From an uncultured Altererythrobacter sp. (GTDB lineage Bacteria; Pseudomonadota; Alphaproteobacteria; Sphingomonadales; Sphingomonadaceae), in contig CAMPIX010000004.1 of NCBI GenBank assembly GCA_946886565.1, positions 111,174-175,173 of the forward strand: a DNA stretch of 64,000 nucleotides, written 5' to 3'. Shown here piece after piece: positions 8,334 through 16,567 of this stretch; the stretch's first letter is position 1; every line of letters begins with the position of its first letter. Both the position numbers and the translations under genes were made by a program. Below the pieces are notes generated by a model. That model was given only the letters and a program-made list of their open reading frames with translations. It did no database searches and was not told the DNA's origin.

Positions 8334-10184
8334 TCAGGCGGCTTCGGGCGCGAACTGGAGCGCGGCGAGGCGCGCGTAGAGGCCTCCGGCCTCGGTCAGC
8401 TGCGCGTGGGTGCCCTGCTCGACGATCCGTCCCTCGTCCAGCACCACGATCCGGTCGGCCGCGCGCACTGTAGCGAGGCGGTGCGCGATGACCAGCGTGG
8501 TGCGCTGCGCCATCAGCCGGTCGAGCGCCTGCTGCACCAGTTGCTCGCTTTCGGCGTCGAGCGCGCTGGTCGCTTCGTCGAGCAGCAGGATCGGCGCATC
8601 GCGCAGCAGTGCGCGGGCGATCGCGAGCCGTTGCTGCTGCCCGCCCGAAAGCCGCGTGCCGCTCTCTCCCAGATAGGTATCGAGTCCTTCGGGGAGCTCG
8701 CGCAGGAAGCGTTCGGCGTTGGCCGCGCGCGCCGCCTCCCATATTTGCTCGTCGCTGGCGTCCCACGCGCCGTAGCGCAGGTTGTCGCGCGCATTGGCGG
8801 AGAACAGCACCCCGTCTTGCGGCACGAGAGCGATACGCTGGCGGATCGCGGCCGGGTCCGCGCTGGTGAGCGGAACGCCGTCGAGCCGGATCGTGCCCGC
8901 CTGCGGGTCGTAGAAGCGCTCGGCGAGCTGGAACACGGTCGATTTGCCCGCGCCCGAGGGGCCGACCAGCGCCACGGTCTCCCCCGGCTCGACCTCGAGC
9001 GTGAAATCCTTGAGCGCGGGGGCGTCGAGCCGCGTCGGATAACGGAAGCTGACATTGCGGAACGAGAGACTGCCGCGCGGCGGCTCGGGCAGCGACAGCG
9101 GGCGTGCGGGCGGCGCGATCTCGGGCTTCTCCGCGAGCAGCTCCTCGAGCCGGCTCGCCGCGCCCGCGCCGCGCAGCAGATCGCCGTAAACCTCGGTCAG
9201 CGCCCCGAAGGCGCCCGCGACGAGGCCGCCGGTCAGCACGAAGGCGGCGATCGTGCCGCCGCTGATCTCGCCCGTCGAGACCGCGATCGCGCCGCGCCAC
9301 ATCACCATCGTGATACCGCCGAACACGAGCAGGATCACGATCGAGGTCATCGCAGCGCGCAAGGCGATGCGCCGCCGCGCGGTGGCGAAAGTGCGCTCGA
9401 CCGCCTGCGCGAAGCGGCTGCCTTCGCGCGGTTCCTGATTGAACGCCTGGACGATCTTCATCGCCGCGAGCACCTCGGTCACCATCGCGCCGACATCCGC
9501 CACCCGATCCTGACTCGAACGCGAGACGGTGCGGATGCGGCGGCCGAAATACATGATCGGCAGGATCACCAGCGGGATGCCGACGATCAGCCCGACAGTC
9601 AGCGTAGGGGCGAGGTAGAACAGGATCGCGGTGCCCCCCAGCGCGGTCAGCAGGTTGCGCAGCGCGACGGAGGCGGTGGTGCCGACCACCTGCTCGATCA
9701 GCGCGGTGTCGGAGGTCATCCGGCTGGAAATCTCCTTGGGGCTGTTCGCTTCGTAGAAACCCGGCGCGAGACGCAGGAGATTCGCCTGGACCTTGAGGCG
9801 AATGTCGGCGACCACGCGCTCGCCCAGCCAACTGACGAAATAGAACCGCGCGGCGGTGCCGATCGCGAGCACGACCACGATCATCAGCAGGTATTCGAAG
9901 GCGCTGGCGATCTCGGCCTCGCTCGCGCCGCCGCCGAACGCGCGGTCGATGATGACCTTGAACCGCCATGGGATCGCCAGCGTCGCCGCCGAAGTCAGCA
10001 GGAGCGCAGCCAGCGCGAGCGCGACGCGGCCCGGATACTTCGCCGCCTCGCGGAAGATCATCTTCAGCGGGCCGAGCGTGCGCGCGGGCCTGGCCTCACC
10101 CTCGCCTCCGTCCTTTGGCGCAGCGCTGCGCCGGAACAGGCCGCGGCGGGGCTTCTGCTCGGGTTCGTGGGTCTCCGCGTCCAT
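8334..10184 (-). CDS. ABC exporter, fused permease and ATPase (MsbA/lipid-exporter type)
   Basis: A 616-residue half-transporter. Residues ~60-330 form six membrane segments (type I exporter fold). The ATPase follows with Walker A G-P-S-G-A-G-K-S-T, the signature L-S-G-G-Q-Q-Q-R, Walker B I-L-L-L-D-E-A-T-S-A-L-D, and the H-loop A-H-R-L-A-T. The start at 10184 gives the hydrophilic, basic N-terminus (M-D-A-E-T-H-E-P-E-Q-K-P-R-R-G) usual before the first helix. MsbA-like proteins flip lipid A precursors or other lipids, but drug export is equally possible from sequence alone. It is divergent from phaZ. Confidence 0.9.
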   Translation of the reverse strand: MDAETHEPEQKPRRGLFRRSAAPKDGGEGEARPARTLGPLKMIFREAAKYPGRVALALAALLLTSAATLAIPWRFKVIIDRAFGGGASEAEIASAFEYLLMIVVVLAIGTAARFYFVSWLGERVVADIRLKVQANLLRLAPGFYEANSPKEISSRMTSDTALIEQVVGTTASVALRNLLTALGGTAILFYLAPTLTVGLIVGIPLVILPIMYFGRRIRTVSRSSQDRVADVGAMVTEVLAAMKIVQAFNQEPREGSRFAQAVERTFATARRRIALRAAMTSIVILLVFGGITMVMWRGAIAVSTGEISGGTIAAFVLTGGLVAGAFGALTEVYGDLLRGAGAASRLEELLAEKPEIAPPARPLSLPEPPRGSLSFRNVSFRYPTRLDAPALKDFTLEVEPGETVALVGPSGAGKSTVFQLAERFYDPQAGTIRLDGVPLTSADPAAIRQRIALVPQDGVLFSANARDNLRYGAWDASDEQIWEAARAANAERFLRELPEGLDTYLGESGTRLSGGQQQRLAIARALLRDAPILLLDEATSALDAESEQLVQQALDRLMAQRTTLVIAHRLATVRAADRIVVLDEGRIVEQGTHAQLTEAGGLYARLAALQFAPEAA

Positions 10185-10352
10185 CGCCCTCGCAGGTAGC
10201 GACGACGGCGGGCAAAATCCACACGCCGGTGGCGGTTTCGGCACGAATGCCTAAATGATGCGTTGCACAATGGAACGTAACCAGTCACTTTGCACTGCAC
10301 AAAGACAACGGGAAGCGTCCGTATAGAGACGCCCAGCAGGGGAACCTTCGAC

Positions 10353-11597
10353 TTGCTCTACCACGCTTACGAACTGCAGCGCGCCTGGTTGAGCGGCGCG
10401 AGCGCCTGGGCGTCGATCGGCGCCGAGATGCTCTCGAACCCCTACCTGCCGATGGGCTACATGGGGCTTGGCCCCGCGGCCGCGAGCGCGCTCGAGGTGT
10501 TCGCCCATGCGGCCGCGCCGCGCGGCAAGCCGGCGTTCGGGATCGACGTCGTTTCAGCCGAGGGGAAGGAATGGCCGGTCGAGGAAGCCACCGTGGTCAA
10601 CAAGCCGTTCGGCGACCTCAAGCGCTTCACTCGCGAGGGATTGCCCGCAGATGCGCCCAGGCTGCTGATCGTCGCGCCGATGAGCGGGCACTACGCCACG
10701 CTGCTGCGCGGCACCGTGCGGCGGATGGTCGAGAGCTGCGAGGTGTATATCACCGACTGGGCCGACGCGAAGACGGTGCCGCTGTCCGACGGCCGCTTCG
10801 ACCTCGACGACTACATCGACTACCTGATCGCATTCCTCGAGCATATCGGCCCGGACGCGCACGTAATGGCGGTGTGCCAGCCCTCGGTCCCGGCGCTCGC
10901 CGCGACCGCGCTGATGAATGCCGACAAGCATCGCTGCCGCCCCGCCACCCTGACCATGATGGGCGGCCCGATCGACACGCGCGAGAGCCCGACCACGGTC
11001 AACGATCTGGCGATGGAGCGGCCGATCGAATGGTTCCGCCACACGGTGATCGCGACCGTGCCGATGCAGCACCGCGGCGGCGGGCGGAAGGTCTATCCGG
11101 GCTTCCTGCAGCTCGCCGGGTTCATGTCGATGAACCTCGGCCAGCACATGCAGAGCCACTTCGAGATGTTCAAGCACCTGACCGCGGGTGACGACGACAG
11201 CGCACAAGCGACCAAGGACTTCTATGACGAATACCGCGCGGTGTGCGACATGACCGCCGAATTCTACCTCCAGACGGTCGAGGAGGTGTTCCAGAAGCAC
11301 TCGCTCACCAACGGCACCTTCGTCCACCGCGGCAAGGCGATCGACCTCGGCGCGATCCGCGACACCGCGATCCTCGCGATCGAGGGCGAGCGCGACGATA
11401 TTTCCGGGATCGGCCAGACGAAGGCCGCGCTCAAGCTCGCCACCGGGCTCGCGGCGTCGAAGAAGCAATACCTGCTCGCCGAGGGTGCGGGGCACTACGG
11501 CATCTTCAACGGCAGCAAGTGGCGCGACCGGATCGCCCCGACGGTCGAGAGCTTCATCGCCAAGCACGGCAAGGCGAAGCTGAAGGCAGTCGCCTGA
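10353..11597 (+). CDS. phaZ: Intracellular polyhydroxyalkanoate depolymerase
   Basis: About 414 residues from a TTG start at 10353, giving M-L-Y-H-A-Y-E-L-Q-R-A-W-L, the usual N-terminus of this family; a GGGGAA site lies upstream. A start at 10290 would add a basic stretch absent from relatives. The enzyme hydrolyses native PHB granules in the cytosol. The nucleophile is probably the Cys in A-V-C-Q-P-S (~175), as in other PhaZ enzymes that use Cys, with His in G-A-G-H-Y-G-I-F (~380). Other PHA genes in the window (phaB at 36545, thiolase at 13124) are not adjacent. It converges on the DUF4126 gene through an inverted repeat. Confidence 0.93.
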   Translation: MLYHAYELQRAWLSGASAWASIGAEMLSNPYLPMGYMGLGPAAASALEVFAHAAAPRGKPAFGIDVVSAEGKEWPVEEATVVNKPFGDLKRFTREGLPADAPRLLIVAPMSGHYATLLRGTVRRMVESCEVYITDWADAKTVPLSDGRFDLDDYIDYLIAFLEHIGPDAHVMAVCQPSVPALAATALMNADKHRCRPATLTMMGGPIDTRESPTTVNDLAMERPIEWFRHTVIATVPMQHRGGGRKVYPGFLQLAGFMSMNLGQHMQSHFEMFKHLTAGDDDSAQATKDFYDEYRAVCDMTAEFYLQTVEEVFQKHSLTNGTFVHRGKAIDLGAIRDTAILAIEGERDDISGIGQTKAALKLATGLAASKKQYLLAEGAGHYGIFNGSKWRDRIAPTVESFIAKHGKAKLKAVA

Positions 11598-11599
11598 GG

Positions 11600-11757
11600 A
11601 ATTTGATTCACGCAGAGGCGCAGAGGCGCGGAGAGGATAAGGACGCCGCAGGCGATTACCTTTTGCCATTCGCTCTAGCCGCAAGCTGCCGGATGTAAGG
11701 CGGCTTCGCCGCGAGCGCGACATCCTCCGCGCCTCCGCGCCTCTGCGTGAACCAATT
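11600..11757. repeat. Long inverted repeat (GCAGAGGCGC family) at a convergent gene junction
   Basis: Arms at 11600-11637 and 11724-11757 are near-perfect inverted copies containing TTCACGCAGAGGCGC. They enclose ~86 bp. The element fills the space between the stop of phaZ and the stop of the DUF4126 gene and could fold into a long hairpin acting as a bidirectional terminator. Confidence 0.85.
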
Positions 11758-12357
11758 TTACGGCTGCGCCGCGCCGCGCCGCCCGAAAATCCGCCGCAGC
11801 GCCCGCCGCGCCGTCAGCAGCAGCCAAACCGTCACCGCCAGCAGCGCCAGCGCGATCGCGCCTGCCACGTAAGGATACTCGTAGGCCGCCCATAGCAGCC
11901 CTGCGGTCGCCACATCCTCGAGGCTCGAGACCGCGACGTTGCTCACCGGCTCGGGGCTGGCGTTGACCACCCCGCGCGCGCCAGCCTTGCCCGCGTGCGC
12001 CGCGAAGGCCGCCCCGCCGCCGAGCACGAAGGCGACCACCTGCGTCGCAGGGTCCGCAGGGTCGACGATCGCCAGCGCAAGCAGCGCCCCGCCGACGGGG
12101 CGCACGATGGTGTGCACCGCGTCCCACGCCGAATCGAGCCACATGACCTTGTCGGCGAAGAACTCGATCAGCGCGACCAGTGCCGCGACGCCCATGACCC
12201 AGGGGTTGGCGAGCACATCGAGCGCGGCGAGATGCTCGGGCAGCGGAATCGCGTCGAGCCGCATCGCCAGGCCGGTAGCGAAGATGCACAGGTAGAGCCG
12301 CCATCCGGCGAGCAGGCTCACGCTGCCCGCGATGCCGATGATCTCCATCACGCCCAT
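11758..12357 (-). CDS. DUF4126 family membrane protein
   Basis: A 199-residue protein with about five hydrophobic segments. N-terminal features S-L-L-A-G-W-R-L-Y-L-C-I-F-A-T-G and internal E-F-F-A-D-K-V-M-W-L-D-S-A-W-D are typical of DUF4126, inner-membrane proteins of unknown function. A Gly/Ala-rich segment follows and the C-terminus is basic (R-R-A-L-R-R-I-F-G-R-R). The start at 12357 (M-G-V-M-E-I-I) could instead be the Met three codons later. The stop codon abuts the inverted repeat shared with phaZ. Confidence 0.8.
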   Translation of the reverse strand: MGVMEIIGIAGSVSLLAGWRLYLCIFATGLAMRLDAIPLPEHLAALDVLANPWVMGVAALVALIEFFADKVMWLDSAWDAVHTIVRPVGGALLALAIVDPADPATQVVAFVLGGGAAFAAHAGKAGARGVVNASPEPVSNVAVSSLEDVATAGLLWAAYEYPYVAGAIALALLAVTVWLLLTARRALRRIFGRRGAAQP

Positions 12358-12410
12358 GCCGCTCTCCTCCAGTCCGCGAAGATGCGCCGGCAGCGCGCGT
12401 GGGGCAAGCG

Positions 12411-13049
12411 CTAGCGCGCGTTGCCGACGACCCGCATCTCATCGGCCCCGCAGCGGAAGTCGGCAGTGCGGCCGTCCGCGATCTCGCGCGCAACGCGGTT
12501 CGCATCGGGCGTGTCGCCCGAGACGTGGGCGACGCGGCAGCCGGCCGAGCCAGCGCGGCCGATCTTCTCGACCGCGAGCACCGTCCGCCCCTCGCCTTGC
12601 GGCGCGACGTCGAGATAGCGGAAGATCACCGCGAACGGTTCGCCGTCGTGCAGGCGCCATTCGAGCCGCTCGCCGATGTCGTTGAATGCGCCGATGGTCA
12701 TAAACTCGTCGCTGTCGAGGCCAGCGTCGAGATCGAAACGCCCGTCGCCGAGGTGGAGGAAGATCGGCACGTCCGCGTAGCCGGGGCAGGTGTAGTTGAC
12801 GCTCGCGCCCTCGGGATTCTCGCCGGTCACGCGGCAGACCTCGAGTTCGAATGGGGTATAGGCCGAAGTGTATCTGTTGCCCTCGGCTTCCGCTGTGCCG
12901 ACTTCGCTCCCGGCTGGCGCGCTCGGCGAAGCGTTCGCGACGGACGTCGATGTTTCCTCGTCGCCCGCCTTCTGTTCGGGCGGATCCTGCGAACAGGCGG
13001 CAAGCGCGAGCGCCGCCGTGCAGGCGATCAAAGCGAACGGGCGGCGCAT
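12411..13049 (-). CDS. Lipoprotein of unknown function
   Basis: A 212-residue protein starting MRRPFALIACTAALALAACS, with a lipobox at L-A-A-C (cleavage before Cys 19). A Ser/Ala/Glu-rich linker follows, then a compact domain with four further cysteines (E-V-C-R, Y-T-C-P-G-Y, A-G-C-R, F-R-C-G), likely two disulfides in the periplasm. No family was recognised. The start at 13049 gives a textbook lipoprotein signal, whereas the longer open frame upstream is arginine-rich and unlikely. It lies downstream of the thiolase on the same strand, with a 74-bp gap. Confidence 0.75.
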   Translation of the reverse strand: MRRPFALIACTAALALAACSQDPPEQKAGDEETSTSVANASPSAPAGSEVGTAEAEGNRYTSAYTPFELEVCRVTGENPEGASVNYTCPGYADVPIFLHLGDGRFDLDAGLDSDEFMTIGAFNDIGERLEWRLHDGEPFAVIFRYLDVAPQGEGRTVLAVEKIGRAGSAGCRVAHVSGDTPDANRVAREIADGRTADFRCGADEMRVVGNAR

Positions 13050-13123
13050 GCGGTTCTCCTCGGGCCTTGGTCGGGCGCTCGAGGAGAACGCACGAGCCGC
13101 CCGCGCGTTCATATCGGGTGCGG

Positions 13124-14305
13124 TTAGAGGACCTCGAACATTCCCGCCGCGCCCATGCCGCCGCCGACGCACATCGTCACGACGACGTACTTCGCGCCGC
13201 GGCGCTTGCCCTCGATCAGCGCATGGCCGGTGCAGCGCGCGCCGGTCATGCCGTAGGGGTGGCCGATCGAGATCGAGCCGCCATTGACGTTGAGCAGTTC
13301 GTTCGGAATGCCGAGCTTGTCGCGGCAGTAGAGCACCTGCACCGCGAACGCCTCGTTCAGCTCCCACAGGCCCACGTCCTCGAGCTTCACGCCGGTGCGT
13401 TCGAGCAGCTTGGGAATCGCGAAGACCGGGCCGATGCCCATTTCGTCGGGCTCGGTGCCCGCCACCGCCATGCCTACATAGCGGCCGAGCGGGGTGAGGC
13501 CCTTCTTCTCGGCGACCTTCGCCTCCATCAGCACGCTGGCCGAGGACCCGTCGGAAAGCTGGCTGGCGTTGCCCGCGGTGATCGTGGTGCCCGGGCCCAT
13601 GACAGGCTGGAGCGAGGACAGGCCGTCGAGCGTGGTCTCGGGGCGGTTGCCCTCGTCCTTGGCGACGGTGACCTCGCGGTCGGAAATCTCGCCGGTTTCC
13701 TTGTTCTGCACCTTCATCGTGGTGGTGACGGCGACAATCTCGTCGTCGAACTTACCGGCTTCCTGCGCGGCGGCGGTGCGCTGCTGCGATTGGAGCGCGT
13801 ATTCGTCCTGCGCCTCGCGGCCGATCCCGTAGCGCTGGGCTACCGTCTCGGCGGTCTGCAGCATCGGCATGTAGATCGCGCCGTGCATCGCCATCAGCTC
13901 GGGATCGGGCTGGACGCGCATTTCTTTGGTCTGGACGAGCGAGATCGATTCCTGCCCGCCCGCGGCCACGACGTCCATGTTGTCGACCACGATCTGCTTG
14001 GCCGCGGTGGCGATCGACATCAGGCCCGATGAGCACTGGCGGTCGATGGTCATGCCCGAGACGGAGACCGGGCACCCGGCGCGGAGCGCGACCTGGCGCG
14101 CGAGATTGCCCGCCTGCGCGCCCTGCTGGAGCGCCGCGCCCCACAGCACGTCGTCGATCTCGGCAGGGTCGATTCCGGCGCGCTCGATGGCGGGCTTCAG
14201 CGAATGCGCGCCGAGCGTGGCGCCGGGGGTGGCGTTGAACCCGCCCTTGTAGGCCCGGCCGATGGCGGTGCGGGCGGTGGAGACAATGACTGCGTCGCGG
14301 GACAT
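13124..14305 (-). CDS. Acetyl-CoA C-acyltransferase (thiolase)
   Basis: A 393-residue thiolase. Catalytic residues are visible: Cys in [11 protein letters not shown] (~90), His in [16 protein letters not shown] (~350), and the C-terminal C-V-G-G-G-M-G-A-A loop. It either condenses two acetyl-CoA (first step of PHB synthesis, supplying PhaB) or cleaves 3-ketoacyl-CoA in beta-oxidation; sequence inspection does not separate the two. Just upstream on the same strand is the next gene's partner, a MaoC hydratase (14429), separated by a palindromic repeat. That supports a shared acyl-CoA or PHA role. Confidence 0.92.
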   Translation of the reverse strand: MSRDAVIVSTARTAIGRAYKGGFNATPGATLGAHSLKPAIERAGIDPAEIDDVLWGAALQQGAQAGNLARQVALRAGCPVSVSGMTIDRQCSSGLMSIATAAKQIVVDNMDVVAAGGQESISLVQTKEMRVQPDPELMAMHGAIYMPMLQTAETVAQRYGIGREAQDEYALQSQQRTAAAQEAGKFDDEIVAVTTTMKVQNKETGEISDREVTVAKDEGNRPETTLDGLSSLQPVMGPGTTITAGNASQLSDGSSASVLMEAKVAEKKGLTPLGRYVGMAVAGTEPDEMGIGPVFAIPKLLERTGVKLEDVGLWELNEAFAVQVLYCRDKLGIPNELLNVNGGSISIGHPYGMTGARCTGHALIEGKRRGAKYVVVTMCVGGGMGAAGMFEVL

Positions 14306-14330
14306 GGGAATGCTCCTTTGAAGGATAGAA

Positions 14331-14428
14331 ACCCTCTTCCCTTCAGGGGAGAGGGTTGGGAGAGGGGGAATGCCGCAAATTCTGTGCGCACTCTCCCTCC
14401 CCGGCCCCTCCCCTGAAGGGGAGGGGAG
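14331..14428. repeat. Palindromic element (GGGGAGAGGG family)
   Basis: The left block 14331-14368 and the right block 14390-14428 are inverted copies of each other. Each block is also a hairpin by itself, for example the perfect 9-bp stem 14405-14413 with 14418-14426 and a TGAA loop. It lies between the MaoC stop and the thiolase start. Confidence 0.85.
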
Positions 14429-14878
14429 TTACACGAAGAACTGCATGATCCATTCGGTGATCAGGGCGGGCTTGTCCTCGCCCTCGATCTCGATCGTGAT
14501 CTCGTGGGTCTGCTGCCACTGGCCGGGGCGTTTCTCGACCAGTTCCAGCAGCTTCCAGTGGCCGCGGATGCGCTTGCCGCTCTTCACGGGGGAGATGAAG
14601 CGCGTCTTGTTGCCCCCGTAGTTGACGCCCATCTTCACGCCGTCGACCTTGGGTAGGTCCGAATTGGCGCTGAGGTAGGGGATCATCGACAGCGTGAGGA
14701 AGCCATGCGCGATGGTGCCGCCGAACGGCGTCATCTTTGCCTTTTCCTCGTCGATATGGATGAACTGATGATCGCCGGTCGCATCGGCGAACATGTTGAT
14801 CCGCTCCTGCGTCATTTCGACCCAGTCGCTGGTGCCGATCTGCTGGCCGACCTTTTCTGCCACGTCCTGCGGGGTCAT
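14429..14878 (-). CDS. MaoC family (R)-specific enoyl-CoA hydratase-like protein
   Basis: A 149-residue single hot-dog domain protein. The catalytic Asp/His pair is in F-A-D-A-T-G-D-H-Q-F-I-H, and the later G-G-T-I-A-H-G-F-L-T-L-S-M is the conserved MaoC helix. Members hydrate trans-2-enoyl-CoA to (R)-3-hydroxyacyl-CoA, linking fatty-acid oxidation to PHA monomers (PhaJ role), or act in other acyl-CoA pathways. It is encoded directly before the thiolase on the same strand. The start at 14878 follows AAAGGAGAGGC-like purines and fits family length. Confidence 0.88.
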   Translation of the reverse strand: MTPQDVAEKVGQQIGTSDWVEMTQERINMFADATGDHQFIHIDEEKAKMTPFGGTIAHGFLTLSMIPYLSANSDLPKVDGVKMGVNYGGNKTRFISPVKSGKRIRGHWKLLELVEKRPGQWQQTHEITIEIEGEDKPALITEWIMQFFV

Positions 14879-14938
14879 GCGCCTCTCCTTTGCCGCGATT
14901 TACCTTCGAAACGGCGGCTTCATGACGCATGAAGGGGG

Positions 14939-16336
14939 CTAGCGCAACGCGGGCGATCCTGCCGCTACGGCATTGCCGCCGCTTGCCGTCCCGCGCCGGC
15001 GGCGGTGCGCGAGCCGTGTCTCGCTGCCACGCGAATCGAGCCGCTTGCAGTAGCTCCACAGGCCGATTTGCAAGCCGATCAGCATGAGCACGAAGGGCTG
15101 GTAGGCGATCCCCTGAAACACCGAGCCGACGAGGTAGATCGCCTGCGCCACCTGCAGTGCGCTGGCGAACGGTGCCTGCCACTGCTCGTCCTCGCCGGTG
15201 CGGGTGCGCCAGCGCCGGCGGATGCGCTCCATCTGCCACAGGCCGAGCGCGTGGATCCACAACCACAGGATCAGGCCCGGCCAGCCCTGTTCCCCCAGCA
15301 TCTCGAAGATCGCCGAATGATAGGCGCGCGCCTTGTCCTCGACCTCGCGGTATTCGACCGCGGTGGTGTTGCCGCGCTGGACCACGACCGGCAGTTTGTA
15401 GGTGAAGGTGTTGCCGCGATAGGCGTCGAACCCGCCGCCGAACGGATTCTCGGCCGCGTAGTCGAGCGTCCACTGCCACACCGCCACGCGGGTCGAGGCG
15501 GACTGGTCCTGCTCGTGGCTGCCGATCGTCGCCATGCGCTGGTAGTAGCTCTGCGGCAGGAACGGCAGCGCCATCAGCCCCAGCGCCGCGCCCGCGACGA
15601 CGAAGGTCATGCGCCGCTTCACATCGCGCAGCGCGATCACTGCCAGCACCGCGGCGCACAGCAGCCCGGTGCGCGCTTCGGTCCCCACCGGGATCAGCAG
15701 GCAGGCGAAGATCAACGCATAGCCGAACAGCTTCACCCGCCAGTCGGGCGGGAACACGGTGCCGTGGCGGGTGAACCACACGATCAGCGGGATGATCGCG
15801 ATCGCGACCGTCGCCAGCGTGGAACTCTCGTAAAGCCCCGAGTTGTCGTTGACGAAGAAATAGAGCGAGGCGTAGCCGCCCCCGCCGGTCGCGGTCTTCA
15901 TTCCCGCGCTGATGATGATCGCGCCCACGGTCAGCACCATGATCAGCGCCGCACCCTCGAGCCGGAGGCGCGTGGTGAGCGTGAGCGGGAGGAAGATCGC
16001 GAACACCAGCGCCTTCCACACCCAGTCCCACTTCTCCTGCGCCATCAGCGGGAAGTCGGCGGTCTGCGTGGTCCAGAAGCAATAGACGAGCAGCAGCCCG
16101 AGCAGCACCTGGCGGAACGCCAGCCGTGCGCCCTTCTTGCTGTCGGTCAGCAGCCATCCGGCGAAGGCGGCGCAGAACGCGATCAGCGAGATCGGCAGCG
16201 CCGAGGTGATCGCCCAGCCGATCTTCTGCGGCGCGAGGATGTCGATGTAGCAATAGGCGAGCACCCACACGAACGGGCGGCGGAAACCCACGGCGATGAA
16301 CGCCGCGACGAAGGCGAACAGCGCGAGGTCAAGCAT
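14939..16336 (-). CDS. Putative O-glycosylation ligase, exosortase A-associated
   Basis: A 465-residue polytopic membrane protein (about ten helices) of the Wzy/O-antigen-ligase superfamily. The N-terminus F-R-R-P-F-V-W-V-L-A-Y-C-Y-I-D-I-L-A-P-Q and the periplasmic loop with R-A-Y-H-S-A-I-F-E-M-L-G-E-Q-G-W-P-G match the exosortase-A-associated ligase group. The start at 16336 (MLDLALFAF) matches the family; an upstream ATG at 16375 lies inside the small ORF at 16329-16475. The neighbour at 16568 is a glycosyltransferase of the same exosortase-A system, divergently oriented. No exosortase gene or PEP-CTERM substrate is seen in this window. Confidence 0.85.
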   Translation of the reverse strand: MLDLALFAFVAAFIAVGFRRPFVWVLAYCYIDILAPQKIGWAITSALPISLIAFCAAFAGWLLTDSKKGARLAFRQVLLGLLLVYCFWTTQTADFPLMAQEKWDWVWKALVFAIFLPLTLTTRLRLEGAALIMVLTVGAIIISAGMKTATGGGGYASLYFFVNDNSGLYESSTLATVAIAIIPLIVWFTRHGTVFPPDWRVKLFGYALIFACLLIPVGTEARTGLLCAAVLAVIALRDVKRRMTFVVAGAALGLMALPFLPQSYYQRMATIGSHEQDQSASTRVAVWQWTLDYAAENPFGGGFDAYRGNTFTYKLPVVVQRGNTTAVEYREVEDKARAYHSAIFEMLGEQGWPGLILWLWIHALGLWQMERIRRRWRTRTGEDEQWQAPFASALQVAQAIYLVGSVFQGIAYQPFVLMLIGLQIGLWSYCKRLDSRGSETRLAHRRRRGTASGGNAVAAGSPALR

Positions 16337-16475
16337 CGCGCGGCTCTTCGTTGTCAGGATCGCCTGCGGCTTCATCGAACGCCGGATCGCGGTCGGTCGC
16401 GTCGCGCCCCGCTAGCCGCAGCAGCGCGATCGCGAGCAGCGCGTGGACCAGGCCGAGGGCGAAGTAGTCGATCAA
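16329..16475 (-). CDS. Small one-helix membrane protein overlapping the O-ligase start
   Basis: A 48-codon ORF from TTG at 16475 (M-I-D-Y-F-A-L-G-L-V-H-A-L-L-A-I-A-L-L-R) to the TGA at 16329. It has one N-terminal hydrophobic helix and then an acidic tail (D-P-A-F-D-E-A-A-G-D-P-D-N-E-E-P). Its stop codon overlaps the ATG of the O-ligase by eight bases, the arrangement of a translationally coupled gene pair. The Shine-Dalgarno site is weak (GAAAG) and the start is non-ATG. The ORF explains the otherwise empty 230 bp between the two divergent glycosylation genes. The function, and whether it is expressed, are unknown. Confidence 0.5.
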   Translation of the reverse strand: MIDYFALGLVHALLAIALLRLAGRDATDRDPAFDEAAGDPDNEEPRDA

Positions 16476-16567
16476 GCCGAAAATGCTTTCGAGATTGCGC
16501 GCGAGCCTGCGGCCTAGCAGCGGTCGGTTGACGCGCCGTTAAGCTTGTCGTGGCACCACGCCGCTCG

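Noticed and set aside
9253..9438. Short frames inside the ABC exporter and other core genes
   Set aside because: All are shadows of the annotated genes in other frames with Arg/Pro-rich composition.
10258..10304. TGCA-rich near-palindrome (CTTTG...CAAAG at 10288-10304) ahead of phaZ as a PhaR site
   Set aside because: Only 5-bp outer arms match, and no consensus could be confirmed; too weak to annotate.
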